From Brassica napus (Eukaryota > Streptophyta > Magnoliopsida > Brassicales > Brassicaceae), in contig NC_063452.1 in assembly GCF_020379485.1 (NCBI RefSeq), positions 13,867,065 to 13,931,064 of the forward strand: a stretch of 64,000 nt of DNA. The letters are read 5' to 3'. Within the stretch, counting starts at the first letter, position 1. Every line of letters begins with the position of its first letter. The notes beneath the pieces were generated by a model. The model saw nothing but the letters and a program-made list of their open reading frames with translations. It had not been told where the DNA came from and ran no database searches. This document shows positions 36,430 through 51,049 of the stretch, in pieces. A program made the translations under genes and the position numbers.

Positions 36430-36503
36430 CAAGTCTGTGGCTCGAACCCGGGTTACTGTGATGTAAACACCAACATTTATACCACTAAACTAAAGGATAC
36501 TTT
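36430..36503 (-). repeat. tRNA-like (SINE-head-type) unit
   Basis: On the minus strand the stretch shows a box-A-like TAGTTTAGTGGTATAAATG and a box B GGGTTCGAGCC, spaced as in tRNA genes and most like tRNA-Asp. A run of T follows at 36421-36426, which could end a Pol III transcript. The stems are too poor for a real tRNA. Confidence 0.5.
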
Positions 36504-36933
36504 GTACATTGATTACCGAAACTAATATATATTTATGAAGGATTTCTTATAGTGGATCCCACACATAACTGTAATGTTTCAATACTCACGTGTAACTTTG
36601 ATCATCGAAACCTATTTAGTAAAATCCGCATTCTGCCCCAATAAAACTTATAAGTGGGCTAAATCTCTTTTGTATGTATCTAGGATTTTTATAGTACTCT
36701 GTCTCCACCGATAAACCGAAGCGTTACCTTTTAGCTTATCAAATTTTTTTTTGAAACTTTTCATCTTCACCTCCCTATATCTCCAACGATCAGTTATGGT
36801 GCCGTTTCACCTCTGAAACGATCCGTCTCAGTATAAATAATTCCTCAAACAAACCTTGAGACCGATATCTCTTATTAAATTACTCCTAAATTGAACTGTC
36901 GCAGCTTTTAGCCAACCTTCGAAGATGTCAGCC

Positions 36934-38362
36934 TCCAGTGTTGTTGTTGCTTAATCGGTCGTTGTCCCCGCCACGTTTCTGCGCCTAGAACATAGTACTC
37001 AGGAAAAGGTATTGAAAATTTGACTTTCTATGGAATACTATATACCATATTTGTTTAATCAATATTCAAGATATCAGTTTAAATACTTTAAGCATATGTT
37101 TCTCTGGGCAGAATTTCGAGATCCACGGTTCTATCCCAGCTCGTGTGAATCACTACCATCCATCGCTACGATAGGGGGTCGATCGTGAAAGTTAATTGAT
37201 CGCTTTGAAGTTGTCCGATTAACTAATATGATGTAAACTCTGTTCTAATGGGCTATAACATAAAGTTATTTGGTTGCTAGGACTAACAGAGGCTGCAAGG
37301 CTGGGTACGTCTCAGGCGGAGCTGAAGGACGGTACAACTAGAGCGCCTATTTTAAGGTTTTTGTCGTGCCAACGTGCTATGGAACTTAAGCCTTCCTAGG
37401 AGAATCCAGATCACTTCGAAACGTCGGCTGTCATTTTCAACAGGTACCACCAAGATGTAAAACTTTTTATGTTTGTGGTGTGGTTCGACTCAAGATTGAA
37501 ACTTTTGCTGATGAAATAATGATTTTGTGGATGCATGTCAATTAGATATACGAGGCTACAAACTGTACATTGTACATTGGCAGGGAAAAACTGGCCATGT
37601 ATGGTTTAGTTGTAACACCGGTGTGGTGCAATGGGGATGGACATGGTAACCAAAGGTGTACATAATGTTATTGAGTTCCTCAGCGATGATTCCCCTGACA
37701 TGGATGTGATCAGAATCTCTGGTGAGTTCCTTTTGTATGTTATTGGTTTGATTTTAAAACAATGACTTTTAGCTTAGTGTCATCTTGAGACGTACAAACT
37801 TGAAATTTATTGGTTAGATAATCTCTTCTCCGACATTAACAAACCTGCTGTGATGAACTGCATCGAGGGACATGGCAGTAATTAGAAGAGAGATAGGGAA
37901 CAAGGTGTTGAAAACGAGTGTGTCTGGCTTGGTGGAGCTCAATATACTCAAGAACCTCACCGTCTATGTTGTTGCAGGCTCTCTAGGTCGATTCAAATCT
38001 CATGCCAGCAACATAGTGTTTGATGTATTCATAGCTACTTGCCAAGATCCAGCCCAAAACATGGAGAGCTCTCAAATTGATGGAAGCCATTAATAGCAAT
38101 CACCGTACCTTCACTATCTCCACCATCCCTGAAGATACCATCATAGAGAACCATGGCAAGGTTGTCTAATTTTACTTGTCATCACGTTCATGTATTTCAG
38201 GAGCACAGTGAGAACATTCTTCCAAGCAGTGAAGGTGACGTAGGATTGGCAGCATCATCGGGCCCGTCTGTTTTGGGAGACAAGGTCGATGAGGAATATG
38301 CTGCAGCAGATCCTCCAGAGATTTCAGACGCTCAGAACAACCGCAAGCGCTGCCGTGAGTGA
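36934..38362 (+). pseudogene. RPA/OB-fold-like coding relic inside the Helitron
   Basis: Discontinuous readings resemble the plant replication protein A-like proteins common in crucifer Helitrons: FEIHGSIPARVNHYHPSL then GSIVKVN and FEVV near 37110-37215; [19 protein letters not shown] near 37653-37720; a stretch at 37872-38093 with [36 protein letters not shown] near 38080-38140; and a tail ending AQNNRKRCRE at 38362. Introns with GT-AG borders are likely, but frames do not join cleanly. The family call is tentative. Confidence 0.45.
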
Positions 38363-39144
38363 TTGGAAATATCTATTATATTCCTATCAGCCCATCAACG
38401 TCTTTTCTATGCATTTTTAAAAACTGCTATTATCTTTGTTTCCCATCATAAACTTTGGATATTTTTTCCCTTGCATGTTTTCTCTGTTCGGAGATTTTAT
38501 TTCTATTTTGGATTATTAATGAAACGTCGACGGGTTCTAACTCATACAAGATTTGTCAGTGGTGTATTTTTTTGGTTTACCTATTTCTGTTATTTTTAGT
38601 CCACCATAAACTATTTTTAACAAAGTCGAGTACAACTCTAAAAATAAATAATTTTGCAACCGTACAATTTTATAAATTTTTCTAGAGTTATTAATTTTCT
38701 TAAGAAAAATAGTTTATTACAATTCTATATTTTTGAAATTAATTTAGGTAAAATAAGAAAATAATTTAATTTATTGTTCGATAAATTGTTTAATTTTTTG
38801 AATTCAAATTCTATATTTTGTTCCTTACACTATTTGTTTTATATACTAACAACTACCTAAGTAAATACTAAACAACTTCATAAACTTTATCTTTTGAACA
38901 TGAAAGCGCTAATAACGCTAATGGTCGATCAAATCATTACGAAAATAATGCATATGAATTCGCCGGTCATTCTTATATCAACTTAATCAAAATGTGTGAC
39001 TTCCAAATGTTATGTTCATCACCATTATATACAACACGGAAAAACAAAAGTGGAAAAAAATAAACGACAAAATCTCGTACACAAAACTACACAACGATCA
39101 ATAACTTATCCGGCCCTGCACTTGCGCGGAGGCTATACCCCTAG

Positions 39145-40195
39145 TTAGACTAAAGAGATAAAAATGGGTTCAATGAAATTATCTTGTCTCTCAGGGTTTT
39201 AAGACCTAAAACTCTTATGAAAATATAGCTTAGCCTAACCAATAGCTCAAAATAGTATATATAGGTCAAAAATATGTTTTGATCTCAGCCAAAACCAAAC
39301 CAAGATATGAAAAAAGAAAAAAAAATCAGATTCAAACCGACATGCCTACTATTTTTCAGTAAAACAAGCATAACTTTCAATCATTATTGGGTCGACTTCA
39401 AACCTGCAGCATTGGAAAGCTAACTTAGTTTTCGATCTTATCTCCAACTTTGACGTCAATACATATTTAGCAAATTCTCAATCCATTGCTATAGTTCTAA
39501 CGCATATGCACAATTTTGTATCTTCAATTGTCTTTTTTGTACTTAATTCGACTCATTTTGTTCCAAATAGACCTAAGACCTGCAAAAAATTGATAAAAGA
39601 CTAAAAGCCTCCAAACACAAATACTTTAACTCGATAAAAGACTCAAAACATAGATTATACACCAGTTAAACTAAAGATATATCAGGTTGTCGCTTGAAGC
39701 TTCGTGGTGCGGTAAGTCGATGACGTTGAAATTGCACTCGAATATATTAAAAGTTTATTTGAAACCAGTAGCATGTCCGCATTACGCGCGGGATGTATAT
39801 ATATGGTGTCGCATAATGTTTGATTTTAGCTGGTTTGCGTTGTTGTTAATATTCACATTGTTCCATTTATAATAGTATTCCAACTGTGCGGTGATGTGGT
39901 TTGTTGTTTAGTATTAGTCGTTTGGTGTTGTCATTCGTTCACGAAATAGGTGTTACAAAGGGACAGCCATAAAATATTGTTAGTTTTTTCCTAATGAAAA
40001 AGTGTCGAACTTTAATTTGTTTAGATTTTGGACGTCTATTAGTATAGTGATGTCATGAACCTGATGATTTTTATGTATCGAGGAGTGTGATGTGTGCACT
40101 TTTCATGTATAAGAAGGTGCAAAACATATGTATTATTAGGAAATTTAAATGTTGTATATTTTCGCTTGGAGATGAAGTATCTAGTTTATTATTGA
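39145..40195. other. AT-rich spacer with a degenerate Helitron-like hairpin
   Basis: At 39765-39790 the GTCCGCATTACGCGCGGGA stretch looks like a Helitron 3' hairpin on the minus strand, but the following bases give CTAC rather than CTAG, so the end is decayed or misread. No gene recognised. Confidence 0.4.
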
Positions 40196-40433
40196 ATTTT
40201 TTACACCCTAGAGACACTTTCTCACTTTACAATTACACAACAAGACACATATCACTTGAGACACACTTTTCCTTGTATAAAAGAATCTTATGACCTTAAA
40301 CTAAAAAAAAATAGATTGTCATACGTTTTTTTCTCATCACAAGAATCTCTACTCTTCTTATTTCACTTTATTGTTTTTCTTATTCCACCAATGCTTTCAA
40401 TTATTTTTATCTCAAATTCTAAAACATATTAAA
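40196..40433. repeat. dispersed repeat, copy 1 (target of a Helitron)
   Basis: About 238 bp nearly identical to 53126-53363, starting with CTAGAGACACTTTCTCAC words and ending CATATTAAA. It is cut off exactly where the Helitron 3' end begins at 40434. Confidence 0.8.
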
Positions 40434-40880
40434 CTAGTGGTCTTCCGGCGCTACGCGCCAGGTTCGTATATTTTATTCTGTAATGAATTTATAATTTATT
40501 TTATGATTTTAGTAAAGAAGATATTTTTAAAAATATGAAGATGAAAATAAGTTGAAAGAGAGTGATATTTTTCGATCCATTTGATAGTGATTAACGACGT
40601 AATGTATTACTTTGTTTTGAAGTTACTTAGATGCAAGAAAAATAACATAAGTGGTTGTGACTAATTGATTCAATTAATAAATAGCTGATAGTTGCAACAA
40701 AACAAATTTAGTTGAAATTTAAACATAAAGTAAAGTTAATGTTTGAAAAGGAATAATGTAAATACATGTCTTTGTTTTTTTTATTATCTTGTTTGAAAGA
40801 AGATAATAAATTGTTTCATCTTTTTAAAATAGTAACAATCCTCGTATACTTTGTCAATGTCAACAATGTGGCAATTTGTT
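40434..40880 (-). mobile_element. Helitron 3' terminus, rest undefined
   Basis: On the minus strand the 3' end reads TGGCGC-GTA-GCGCCGGA, then AGACCACTAG, then T. The copy of the target repeat at 53126 reads through the site as TTAAATAAAAG, which confirms the border. The 5' end to the right was not found, so the right limit is arbitrary. Confidence 0.65.
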
Positions 40881-40930
40881 TGGGGGGAGGGTGGTGGTGG
40901 TGGTGGTGGTGGTGGTGGGGGGGGGGGGGT
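40881..40930 (+). repeat. (GGT)n and poly-G tract
   Basis: A short GGT/GTG microsatellite runs into about eleven G. Prone to length change and to assembly error. Confidence 0.95.
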
Positions 40931-41058
40931 TATTGTAGCCGTATTGGTTAAATACTTTGTCTTCAAAAGGATCATGAATCAGTACATGAATTCTTAATCA
41001 TGCTCCACCATTGATCGGACTTGAACTGACTATTTTCTCAGGATAGTTTATCCAAATA

Positions 41059-41313
41059 TTATTTTCCCTCTTTAAAATTTCTTTTGCACAAAATTAATAT
41101 ACCATAAAGATACAGACTGTTTTCATAGTTCCCATTTGCGGATTGGTGAAGATGGTCGAGTCCTTTGATAGATTTGTAGTGAAAGAAATACTGATTAAAC
41201 TCCTCAATGTATTGAACCTCTGGATTGTCATTATCCAAATATTGGTTCGTTAAATGAATGTGTTGATTCATCATTCCTAGTGGCTCCGCCGCAATTAAGT
41301 TAGGAAACCTCAT
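41059..41313 (-). pseudogene. F-box (At2g35280-like) C-terminal fragment, copy 1
   Basis: The 84-codon reading has MRFPNLIAAEPLGMMNQ, NPEVQYIEEFNQYFFHY, KGLDHLHQSANGNYENSLYL and YGILILC. This resembles, from memory, the C-terminal part of a crucifer F-box subfamily (At2g35280 type: AxGxYDNGIYLYGIIML). The F-box itself is absent, so it is a fragment. Confidence 0.55.
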
Positions 41314-41491
41314 ACTTGTACCGCAAGTAAATGAATTCTTAAGTACAAAAGTTAGGGGTTATAACTATGTCTTATATAGGTTAAATACTTTGTCTTCAAA
41401 AGGATCATGAATCAGTACATGAATTCTTAATCATGCTCCACCATTGATCGGACTTGAACTGACTATTTTCTCAGGATAGTTTATCCAAATA

Positions 41492-41746
41492 TTATTTTCC
41501 CTCTTTAAAATTTCTTTTGCACAAAATTAATATACCATAAAGATACGGACTGTTTTCATAGTTCCCATTTGCGGATTGGTGAAGATGGTCGAGTCCTTTG
41601 ATAGATTTGTAGTGAAAGAAATACTGATTAAACTCCTCAATGTATTGAACCTCTGGATTGTCATTATCCAAATATTGGTTCGTTAAATGAATGTGTTGAT
41701 TCATCATTCCTAGTGGCTCCGCCGCAATTAAGTTAGGAAACCTCAT
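41492..41746 (-). pseudogene. F-box (At2g35280-like) C-terminal fragment, copy 2
   Basis: Same reading as copy 1 with one Ser-to-Pro change (ENSPYL). It arose by the tandem duplication. Confidence 0.55.
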
Positions 41747-41811
41747 ACTTGTACCGCAAGTAAATGAATTCTTAAGTACAAAAGTTAGGGGTTATAACTA
41801 TGTCTTATATA

Positions 41812-43557
41812 GGGTGAGCTTAAGTATTTTATTTTTTTGAAGTCTTTGTAACATTTTGTTTTAAGGACCATTTATTCCCAGGGGTTTTATTTTATTTTCT
41901 TAGTTAATGGTTCCTGATGAACTGACTGTTTCCATTTTTCTAAGTTGTTAATTTATATCAACACTATTATTTAAATCAACGTTGAACCTTTTCAATATAA
42001 AACCATTATTTAAATCTGGTTAAGTACTCTTATGGCATAACTAACCAACGATACCTGAAGGCTGAACTATTAATTCAAAAGTTTTCTGAGGGTGTTTAGT
42101 TTTCAAAACAGTCGTATCATACTAATGAGGGTTTTGATAATTTAACCAAATTTTGAAAAATCGTTTGTATTTTTTTTTCTTGTAGAATTTGGGTGCTATA
42201 TAGACTGTAGTTTTTATTAATGTAGTTACATAATGAACTCTGATGGTGGGAGCGTTACACATATAGTGGTTTCGTGGAACACCTCTGGCTCACGCAATTA
42301 AGTTAGGAAACCTCATACTTGTACGTCAAGTAAATGAATTCCTGACTCCTGTCGAGCCTATCTTCAAAGCATTGCATTGGTCTAATATTTCTGAGCTAAA
42401 TAGATTGTATTTCACTTGATCAAAAATAATATATATGTATTTCTAGTTCTCTTACAAAATGTAAATATTTAATTAGTCTGAATTTTAATAGGAAAGTACG
42501 TAATTCATGTTTTGTTTGTAATTTAACATCAATTCGACCTTCCAATGTTCATGTGTAATGGTAGTTGTTCGATAGTTTGCTGGGAAACGATGACTTGATT
42601 TTTTGGCCAACACTTATATTTTCATCACCGATACTGAGAACAAAATACTCTTGCTCCTCCGACTCTTTCTTGGCTATCTAGTTTCATTCAGTCTCATCTA
42701 CATGTCTGGGTTAGATGTTCATATAAGTCTGAGTCACTGGGTCATAGCCTTGCAGACTTTAGTCATCTTCGCCAAAGCTGTGTTCTTCTCCTAGTCAGAG
42801 CAAAGCTATGCAAAACTAATGTCTTTTTAAGGGTACTTTCATAGTAGTAAACTATCTCCTTTAGATACTCAGCTTAATGTTAACGTATTATTCAAACCAC
42901 ATGTGAAGATCAGAAAGCAAAAACAGTGCAAAGACAACAAAAAAAAATTAAAGTCATGCTGATGAGAAAAAGGGATGCCTACTCCAAATCATTTATCTAA
43001 TTAGTACAACAAAAGAGACTCATCAAGAAAATATATGTAGATCAGTAGAACAAGAACCATATCAAACAATATGTCCAGGATAAATAATGAGTGGCAGTAG
43101 AAAATGAGAGTACCTTGTAATAGAATCAGGAGATGTCAAACCATACCCGCCGGCACCTCGGATTGTAAAATCGCAAGACAATAACTAACTCCAGATATAA
43201 GCTGATTAAAGAAGAATAGAGCCGGAAATATAATCAAAAATTAATTTTCTTTTTAATTAAAAACAGAGCCGCCTTAAACATGATAGATAATGAAGCTTGA
43301 TTTTCTTCATCCCGATAATAAGATAGACGCCTTATTTTCCTCTAATAAGAATATATGTCTCAGTAACTGGGGCGAAACATATTAAGAACCTATAACAATT
43401 CTGCAGTACATCATAAGTGGTGTAACGCTTGAAGATCTATGCGTGGTTGACATTGGAGACATAAAGCCAATGTTTTTAAGAAATTCATAAATATCAGGTG
43501 TTTAGAAAACTCGCAGTCTGTAAAAAATTGCCTACCAAACGAAGTTGTTTGCAAATG
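41812..43557. other. intergenic DNA, no gene recognised
   Basis: Apart from the small F-box-like edge, nothing is identified. A 63-codon open stretch at 42603-42794 is hydrophobic (LLLLRLFLGYLVSFSLIYM) but has no support as a gene. Confidence 0.4.
42285..42345 (-). pseudogene. third, truncated copy of the F-box-like fragment edge
   Basis: GCAATTAAGTTAGGAAACC and CAAGTAAATGAATTC recur here, matching the outer edge of each 433-bp unit (the MRFPNLI start region on the minus strand), with small changes. It shows an older duplication in the same region. Confidence 0.6.
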
Positions 43558-43589
43558 TCACACTACAAGAAAACAACGGCATACTGAGG

Positions 43590-44060
43590 GAAAAAATCGT
43601 CGGTTTGTCGTCGGAATAACGCTATTCCGAGGACATACCGACGAAAAAAGTCCTCGGAAATAACTCCTCGGAAATTCATATTTCCTCGGAAATCCCTCGA
43701 AAATTTCCGACGGAATTCCGAGGAAAATAAATTCCGAGGAAACTCCGAGGACAATGAGTTCGTCGGAAGATTCCTCGGAATATACCGAGGGACGCCTTCC
43801 TCGGAATATTTCGATGGAATTCCGATGGTCCAATCCTCGGAAGTTTTGACGAAATATTCCTCGGAATGTTCATCGGGAATTTCCGAAGAACGTGGCCCTC
43901 GGAAAATTCCGAGGAACTTCTTTCCCTCGGAAAATTCCGAGGAACTTCTTTCCCTCGGAAATTTCCGAGGAACTCTCCCTCGATATATTCCAACGACTTT
44001 TTCCGAGGAAAAGTTCGTCGGAAATTTCCGAGGGTGCTTTTCCTCGTAATTTCGGAAAAA
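43590..44060. repeat. left subterminal array of CACTA 2
   Basis: Dense TTCCGAGGAAATTCC, TTCCTCGGAA and CGTCGGAAT words in both orientations. Short open stretches here come from the repeats and are not genes. Confidence 0.88.
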
Positions 44061-44219
44061 AATAATTTTTTTTAGAAATTTATTTTTTTTTTAAAATTAA
44101 AATTTTTGAAATTTAAATTCAAAAATATAAAATTAAAATTAAAATTGAAAACATATTAGATAATATTCAAAGTTGTACAAATAAAAATAAAACATTTCAA
44201 GTTTTTGAAAAAAAAAAAA

Positions 44220-46391
<2,172 letters not shown>

Positions 46392-46499
46392 GGTTTGTGT
46401 AAGAGAAGGGGGAGATCGTCGGAGATATCGTCGGAATTCAGGGGGAAATCGCCGGAGAGGAGAGAGGAGCCGTGCAGAGGAAGAAGAGAGAAATGGGGA

Positions 46500-47350
46500 A
46501 GAAGAAGCGGCTAGTGGTTATAAAACCTAGGGTCCGACGGATACTATCCGTCAGAATTCCGTCGGAATTCTAATTTCAATTTTCGCGAAATATTTGCCCG
46601 GTTAATTGAAAAAATTCCGAGGAAATTCCGACGGATACTAAAAGATCCGTCGGAATTCCGTCGGAATATTCAGGGAATTCCCAGGAACTAGTGTTTGGGG
46701 AAAAAAATCCGAGGAAATTCCGACGGATACTAAAAGATCCTTCGGAATTCCGAGGAACTAGTGTTTGGGGTTTCAAAACATCAATTTTTTTTTGTCGTAT
46801 TTCATTTCTTATACAATTGTAATGCATAAACCATGAAATAACAAATTTCAAAACGAATTGAAAGTATTCCCTTTACCGTTCATGAAAGTGTATAAGTGTT
46901 TCTCTTATGTTGTGGGGATTTCGTTCATACAATCGGAAAAGTGTTTATTATAGGGTAAGGAACAAATTTTTGACTTCATAATCAGTGTAAGACACTTAAT
47001 AAGGGTTATATAAGTGTTATTCAAACCGCAAAACGTTGTTTTCGGTTTAAAAACTCTACTTCCTCGGAATTTCCTCGGAATATACCGAGGGAATTCCGAG
47101 GAAACCCTCACAATCCTCGGAATTCCGTCGGAATATTCTGAGGAAATTCCGAGGAAATTGACTCTATAATCAAATCCCTAAATCGAGAAGGTCTATTCCG
47201 AAGAAATACCGAGGAAAACCTATCTTCCGAGGAAATTCCGTCGGTATTTCCTCGGTATTTATATGAAAAAAAGAAAAAAAAAATACTAGTCTATTCCGAG
47301 GAAATTCTGAGGAAAACCTATCTTCCCTCCGAATTTCCTCGGTATTTCTA
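46500..47350. repeat. internal CACTA-2 motif blocks
   Basis: AAATTCCGACGGATACTA, GAAATTCCGAGGAA and TCCTCGGAATTTCC words at about 46530-46760 and 47055-47350. They lie upstream of the TNP1-like gene and downstream of the TNP2-like gene, where CACTA 1 also has its internal array. A duplicated unit (AACTAGTGTTTGGGG preceded by GGATACTAAAAGATCC) occurs twice at 46636-46770. Confidence 0.85.
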
Positions 47351-47370
47351 TTAAAAAAAAAAAGTCGATG

Positions 47371-50300
47371 CTAGTCTGTTTCCGAGTCATCATCACCAGA
47401 TGAATCAGAATCTGGATCTTGGTGAAACTCTCCAATCACTGGTTCATCCTCTACGTGAACGACAGCTTCCTCTCCGAAGTCGGTTAAATCGACTACAAGG
47501 CCAACTCCAGCTAAATCTTCTGCTGCAATTAAATTGCCGGATGTGCTTGGTTGTAGTGGGTCTTCCAGCTCAGAACTTCCCTGAACTCGGCCTCTCGGGT
47601 TGAGTCTTGTAACAGTAACTCATGGATCATCTCTGTTCCTTACCCGGGGGTATTTGATATAACAACCCTGTAACATTAAAAAATTTATTAGTAAAATTAT
47701 AAATTAATACACATGATGATGAATCATTCTGAATAATTAAAATTTAATTACCTGATCGGCCTGAGAAGCAAGAATGAAAGGATCATAATATTGCAGCTTT
47801 CGCCTCGAATTTACAGATGTAACACCAAATGCATTTGTTCTCACACCTCGATCTAGAGTGTTGTCGTGCCAATCACAATAGAAAACCGTACAGCGCAATC
47901 CAACCATGCCCAGATATTTGATTTCCAAAATCTCATGTATGTGTCCGTAGTATACATCATCTCCTGATGCAGAACAAACGCCAGCATCATAAGTCGTACT
48001 CGAACGTCTCCTCTTCTGAGTTTTGAATGCATATCCTCGAGTACAAAATCTCGGATATGACTTCACAACAAAGTTTGGTCCAACGACCATCTCGCGTATC
48101 CAATCGTCAAATGTTTCACCTCTGGCCAAACTAGCAGACACCTATTAATAGCACATATATATGTTATATCAATAAATGTGAATTAGTATAAATATGTGAT
48201 AAATGATATTTTAATTTGTTTAAAGCACTCACATAAATAAACATCCATCTAGAAAATTCTCTCTGCTTCATTTCTTCTAGTTCGTCCTCTGTGGCGTATC
48301 TATATTCGAACCGCTTTTCTGCCATGAAAATCCTGTACATATGATGACAATAATGTAATTAATTAAGATTTAAATTTCAACTTGTTAAAATAAAAATTTG
48401 TAAGCTAATTTATTTACCTCTCATATTGAAGAACATCTTCGCAGTTGGTGAGCAAATATGTTTGCAAATGACTGCGCTCCTGCTCAGTAAGTCGACGGTC
48501 CTTTGGTTTTCCGCTAAGTCGTCCAACGTCTGTGAAAATGTCTGGAACCGTAACATGATATGTTGCCTGTTCGCCTCTATCATCATGCCGAGCAGGTTTT
48601 CTGTTTTTGGTCTGAACTTCTGCTGGAAAGTAGTACTCGGCAAAGTTTGAAGTTTCTTCATTGATCATCTGTGCGACTATAGAACCTTCCACCCTACTTA
48701 AATTTTTCACCATCTTCTTCAAATGGAACATAAACCGCTCATACAGATACATCCATATATACTGCAGAGGACCACCAAGTTCCAATTCTCTTGCCAGGTG
48801 AATAACAAGATGCTCCCTAACATCAAAAAATGAGGGAGGAAATATCTTCTCAAGGTTGCACTGAATCACGGCTATGTTAGTCTTCAAATTTTCAATACCT
48901 TCAAGAGTCACTGATCTCGTGCATAAATCGCGGAAGAAACCACTTATCCCTGCAATTGCTTCATGAACATTTCGTGGTAATAGTTCCTTGAAGGCAAACA
49001 GAAGGAGGCGCTGCATCATTACATGGCAATCGTGGCTTTTCAAGCCAGTAAACTTTCCTTCCTTTCTGTCGATACAGTTACGCAAATTAGATGCGTAACC
49101 GTCTGGAAATTCCACATCGTTTGAAATCCAATCAAAGTACGCATCTTTTCCCTCTGCATCAAGTCGGTATATGGGAAAAGGAGCCCTACCATTCTCATCA
49201 ACATGAAGTTCTGAACGAGCACATATATCGACTAAATCCAGTCTTGACTTCAAATTATCCTTTGTTTTACCTTGAACATTAAGGATAGTGTTCATGAGAT
49301 TGTCAAAAAAGTTCTTCTCAATATGCATGACATCTAAATTATGCCTTAGCAGATGATCCTCCCAGTATGGCAGATCCCAGAAAATACCGGAAAACGCTCA
49401 TGTCCACCGACGTCTGGCGTCCTTTCTGCACCAAAATCTCTTAGTTGTGTCTTCAAATCTTTCCCACAAATTTCAGGAGGTGGACTGTCAAACACCCTCT
49501 TGTTCTTCGTAAACAAATTCCTATTCCTACGATATGGATGATCAGGTGGTAGGAATCTCCTGTGACAGTCAAACCAACACGTTTTGCTTCCGTGTTTTAG
49601 TGGGAAAGAAACAGTGTTATCTTGACAATATGGGCATGATAGCCTTCCATGCGTTGTCCATCCAGATAACATACCATATGCTGGAAAATCACTTATTGTC
49701 CACATTAGTACTGCCCGCATTTGAAAGTTTTCTTTACACGAAACATCGTATGTTTCAGCACCTTGAGCCCATAGTTGTTACAACTCATATATTAGTGGCT
49801 GAAGAAACACATCAAGTGATCTCTTAGGATGCTCTGGTCCGGGAACGAGAATCGAGAGAAACAAAAACTCTCGTCGCAAGCACAAGTTTGGGGGTAGGTT
49901 GTCTGGTGTAAGAATGACTGGCCATAGAGAATACTGTCTTCCACTCTTGCCAAACGGGCTGGAACCATCAGTACATAATCCAAGGTAGACATTTCTTCTC
50001 TCATACGCAAAGTCGGGATACTTTGATTGGAAATGCTTCCACGCTTTTGCATCTGAAGGATGTCTGATCTCACCATCTGTTGAGTGCTCCGCATGCCATC
50101 TCATTGGTTGTGCTGTGCGTTCAGACAGATACAACCTCTGTAACCTTTCCGTCAAAGGCAAATACCACATCCTTATATATGGCACTGGAACTCTTCCACT
50201 CGTATCTTTATAACGAGGCTTTCCACAAAATTTGCATGTAACCCGCTGTTCATCCGCCCTCCAATAAATCATGCAGTTGTCGCTGCATACATCTATTACC

Positions 50301-50953
50301 TGATACGATAAACCAAGACCAGCTACGAGTTTCTGAACCTCGTAGTATGAACCAGGAGCTACATTATCCTCGGGTAGAATACCTTTTACAAAATCAGCAA
50401 TCGCATCCACACAGTCTTCAGCCAAATTATAATCTGTTTTATTGTCCATCAATCTTGTAGCAGATGATAAAGCTGAATGACCATCTCTGCAACCTTCGTA
50501 TAATGGTTGCTTTCCAGCATCCAACATATCATAAAATCTCTTAGCTTGTGCATTGGGTAAATCTTCCCCTCTAAAATGATCATTTACCATCTGCTCAGTA
50601 CCTACACCATAATCTACATCCGTTCTAATTGGTTCTTCTAATCTAACCGCTGGCTGAGGCTCGCTAGTACTACCATGTTCATAATCAGTTTCCCCATGAT
50701 GATACCAAATTTTGTAACTTCGTGTAAACCCACTCAAATATAGATGAGTCCAAACATTCCACTCTTTAATAACCTTTCTATTTTTACAATTAGAGCAAGA
50801 ACATCTTAACATACCTGTTTTTGCTTCCGGTTGTCGGTGAACTAACCCCATGAATTCGGTTATACCTCGTTGGTATTCTTCCGTAAGCAATCTTGTGTTC
50901 GGATCCAAATGAGGTCGATCGATCCAAGAACGAAAATAATTTGAAGAAGACAT
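47371..50953 (-). pseudogene. TNP2-like CACTA transposase gene with stops and a deletion
   Basis: The start at 50953 gives MSSSNYFRSWIDRPHLDP. A transposase-associated zinc-binding domain (CSCSNCKNRK...WNVWTHLYLSGF) is followed by the TNP2 core (WYLPLTERL, MRWHAEH, DGSSPFGKSGRQYSLWPVI, ISDFPAYGMLSGWTTHG, DVMHIEKNFFDNLMNTIL) and DUF4218/DUF4216-like regions. Introns separate exons ending at 48418 and covering 48233-48332, 47752-48141 and 47371-47667. Breaks: TAA at 49778-49780 (after PLIYEL); a deletion with frame change near 49395, removing about 13 residues before IFWDLPYWEDHLL; and TGA in the last exon near 47620 (DP*VTV). The same protein family as CACTA 1 but clearly diverged (MKSHDCHV against LKSHDCHV context). 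Confidence 0.9.
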
Positions 50954-51049
50954 GTTTTTTACTAATCAAATTCGTGTGTAAAGAGAGTAAGAGGGAGGAT
51001 GAAGATATGGAGTGAATGAAGAGGAAGAGGGGTGCTTGTATTTATAGTT

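Larger units (their letters stand above)
36341..39144 (+). mobile_element. Helitron carrying an RPA-like remnant
   Basis: The 5' end TCTACATTATAATGAGCC follows an A. The 3' end reads GCGCGGAGGCTATACCCCTAG followed by T, with an imperfect GC-rich hairpin (CCGGCCCTGCACTTGCGCGG) just inside. The size is 2,804 bp. No Rep/helicase is present. Its interior holds intron-bearing coding relics on the plus strand and a tRNA-like unit on the minus strand near the 5' end. Confidence 0.7.
40946..41811. repeat. 433-bp tandem duplication
   Basis: Two head-to-tail copies (about 40946-41378 and 41379-41811). Only one difference was noticed in the coding part (A to G at the GATAC[A/G]GACTG site). Each copy holds one minus-strand coding remnant. 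Very recent or recently homogenised. Confidence 0.92.

Noticed and set aside
36430..36503. A working tRNA-Asp gene
   Set aside because: Box A and B are recognisable but stems do not pair properly and no anticodon stem is convincing.
43558..44075. Overlapping open stretches on both strands in the CACTA-2 left end
   Set aside because: Encoded by the palindromic CGAGGAA-type repeats (peptides such as NFRG, PRNF repeated); a repeat by-product.
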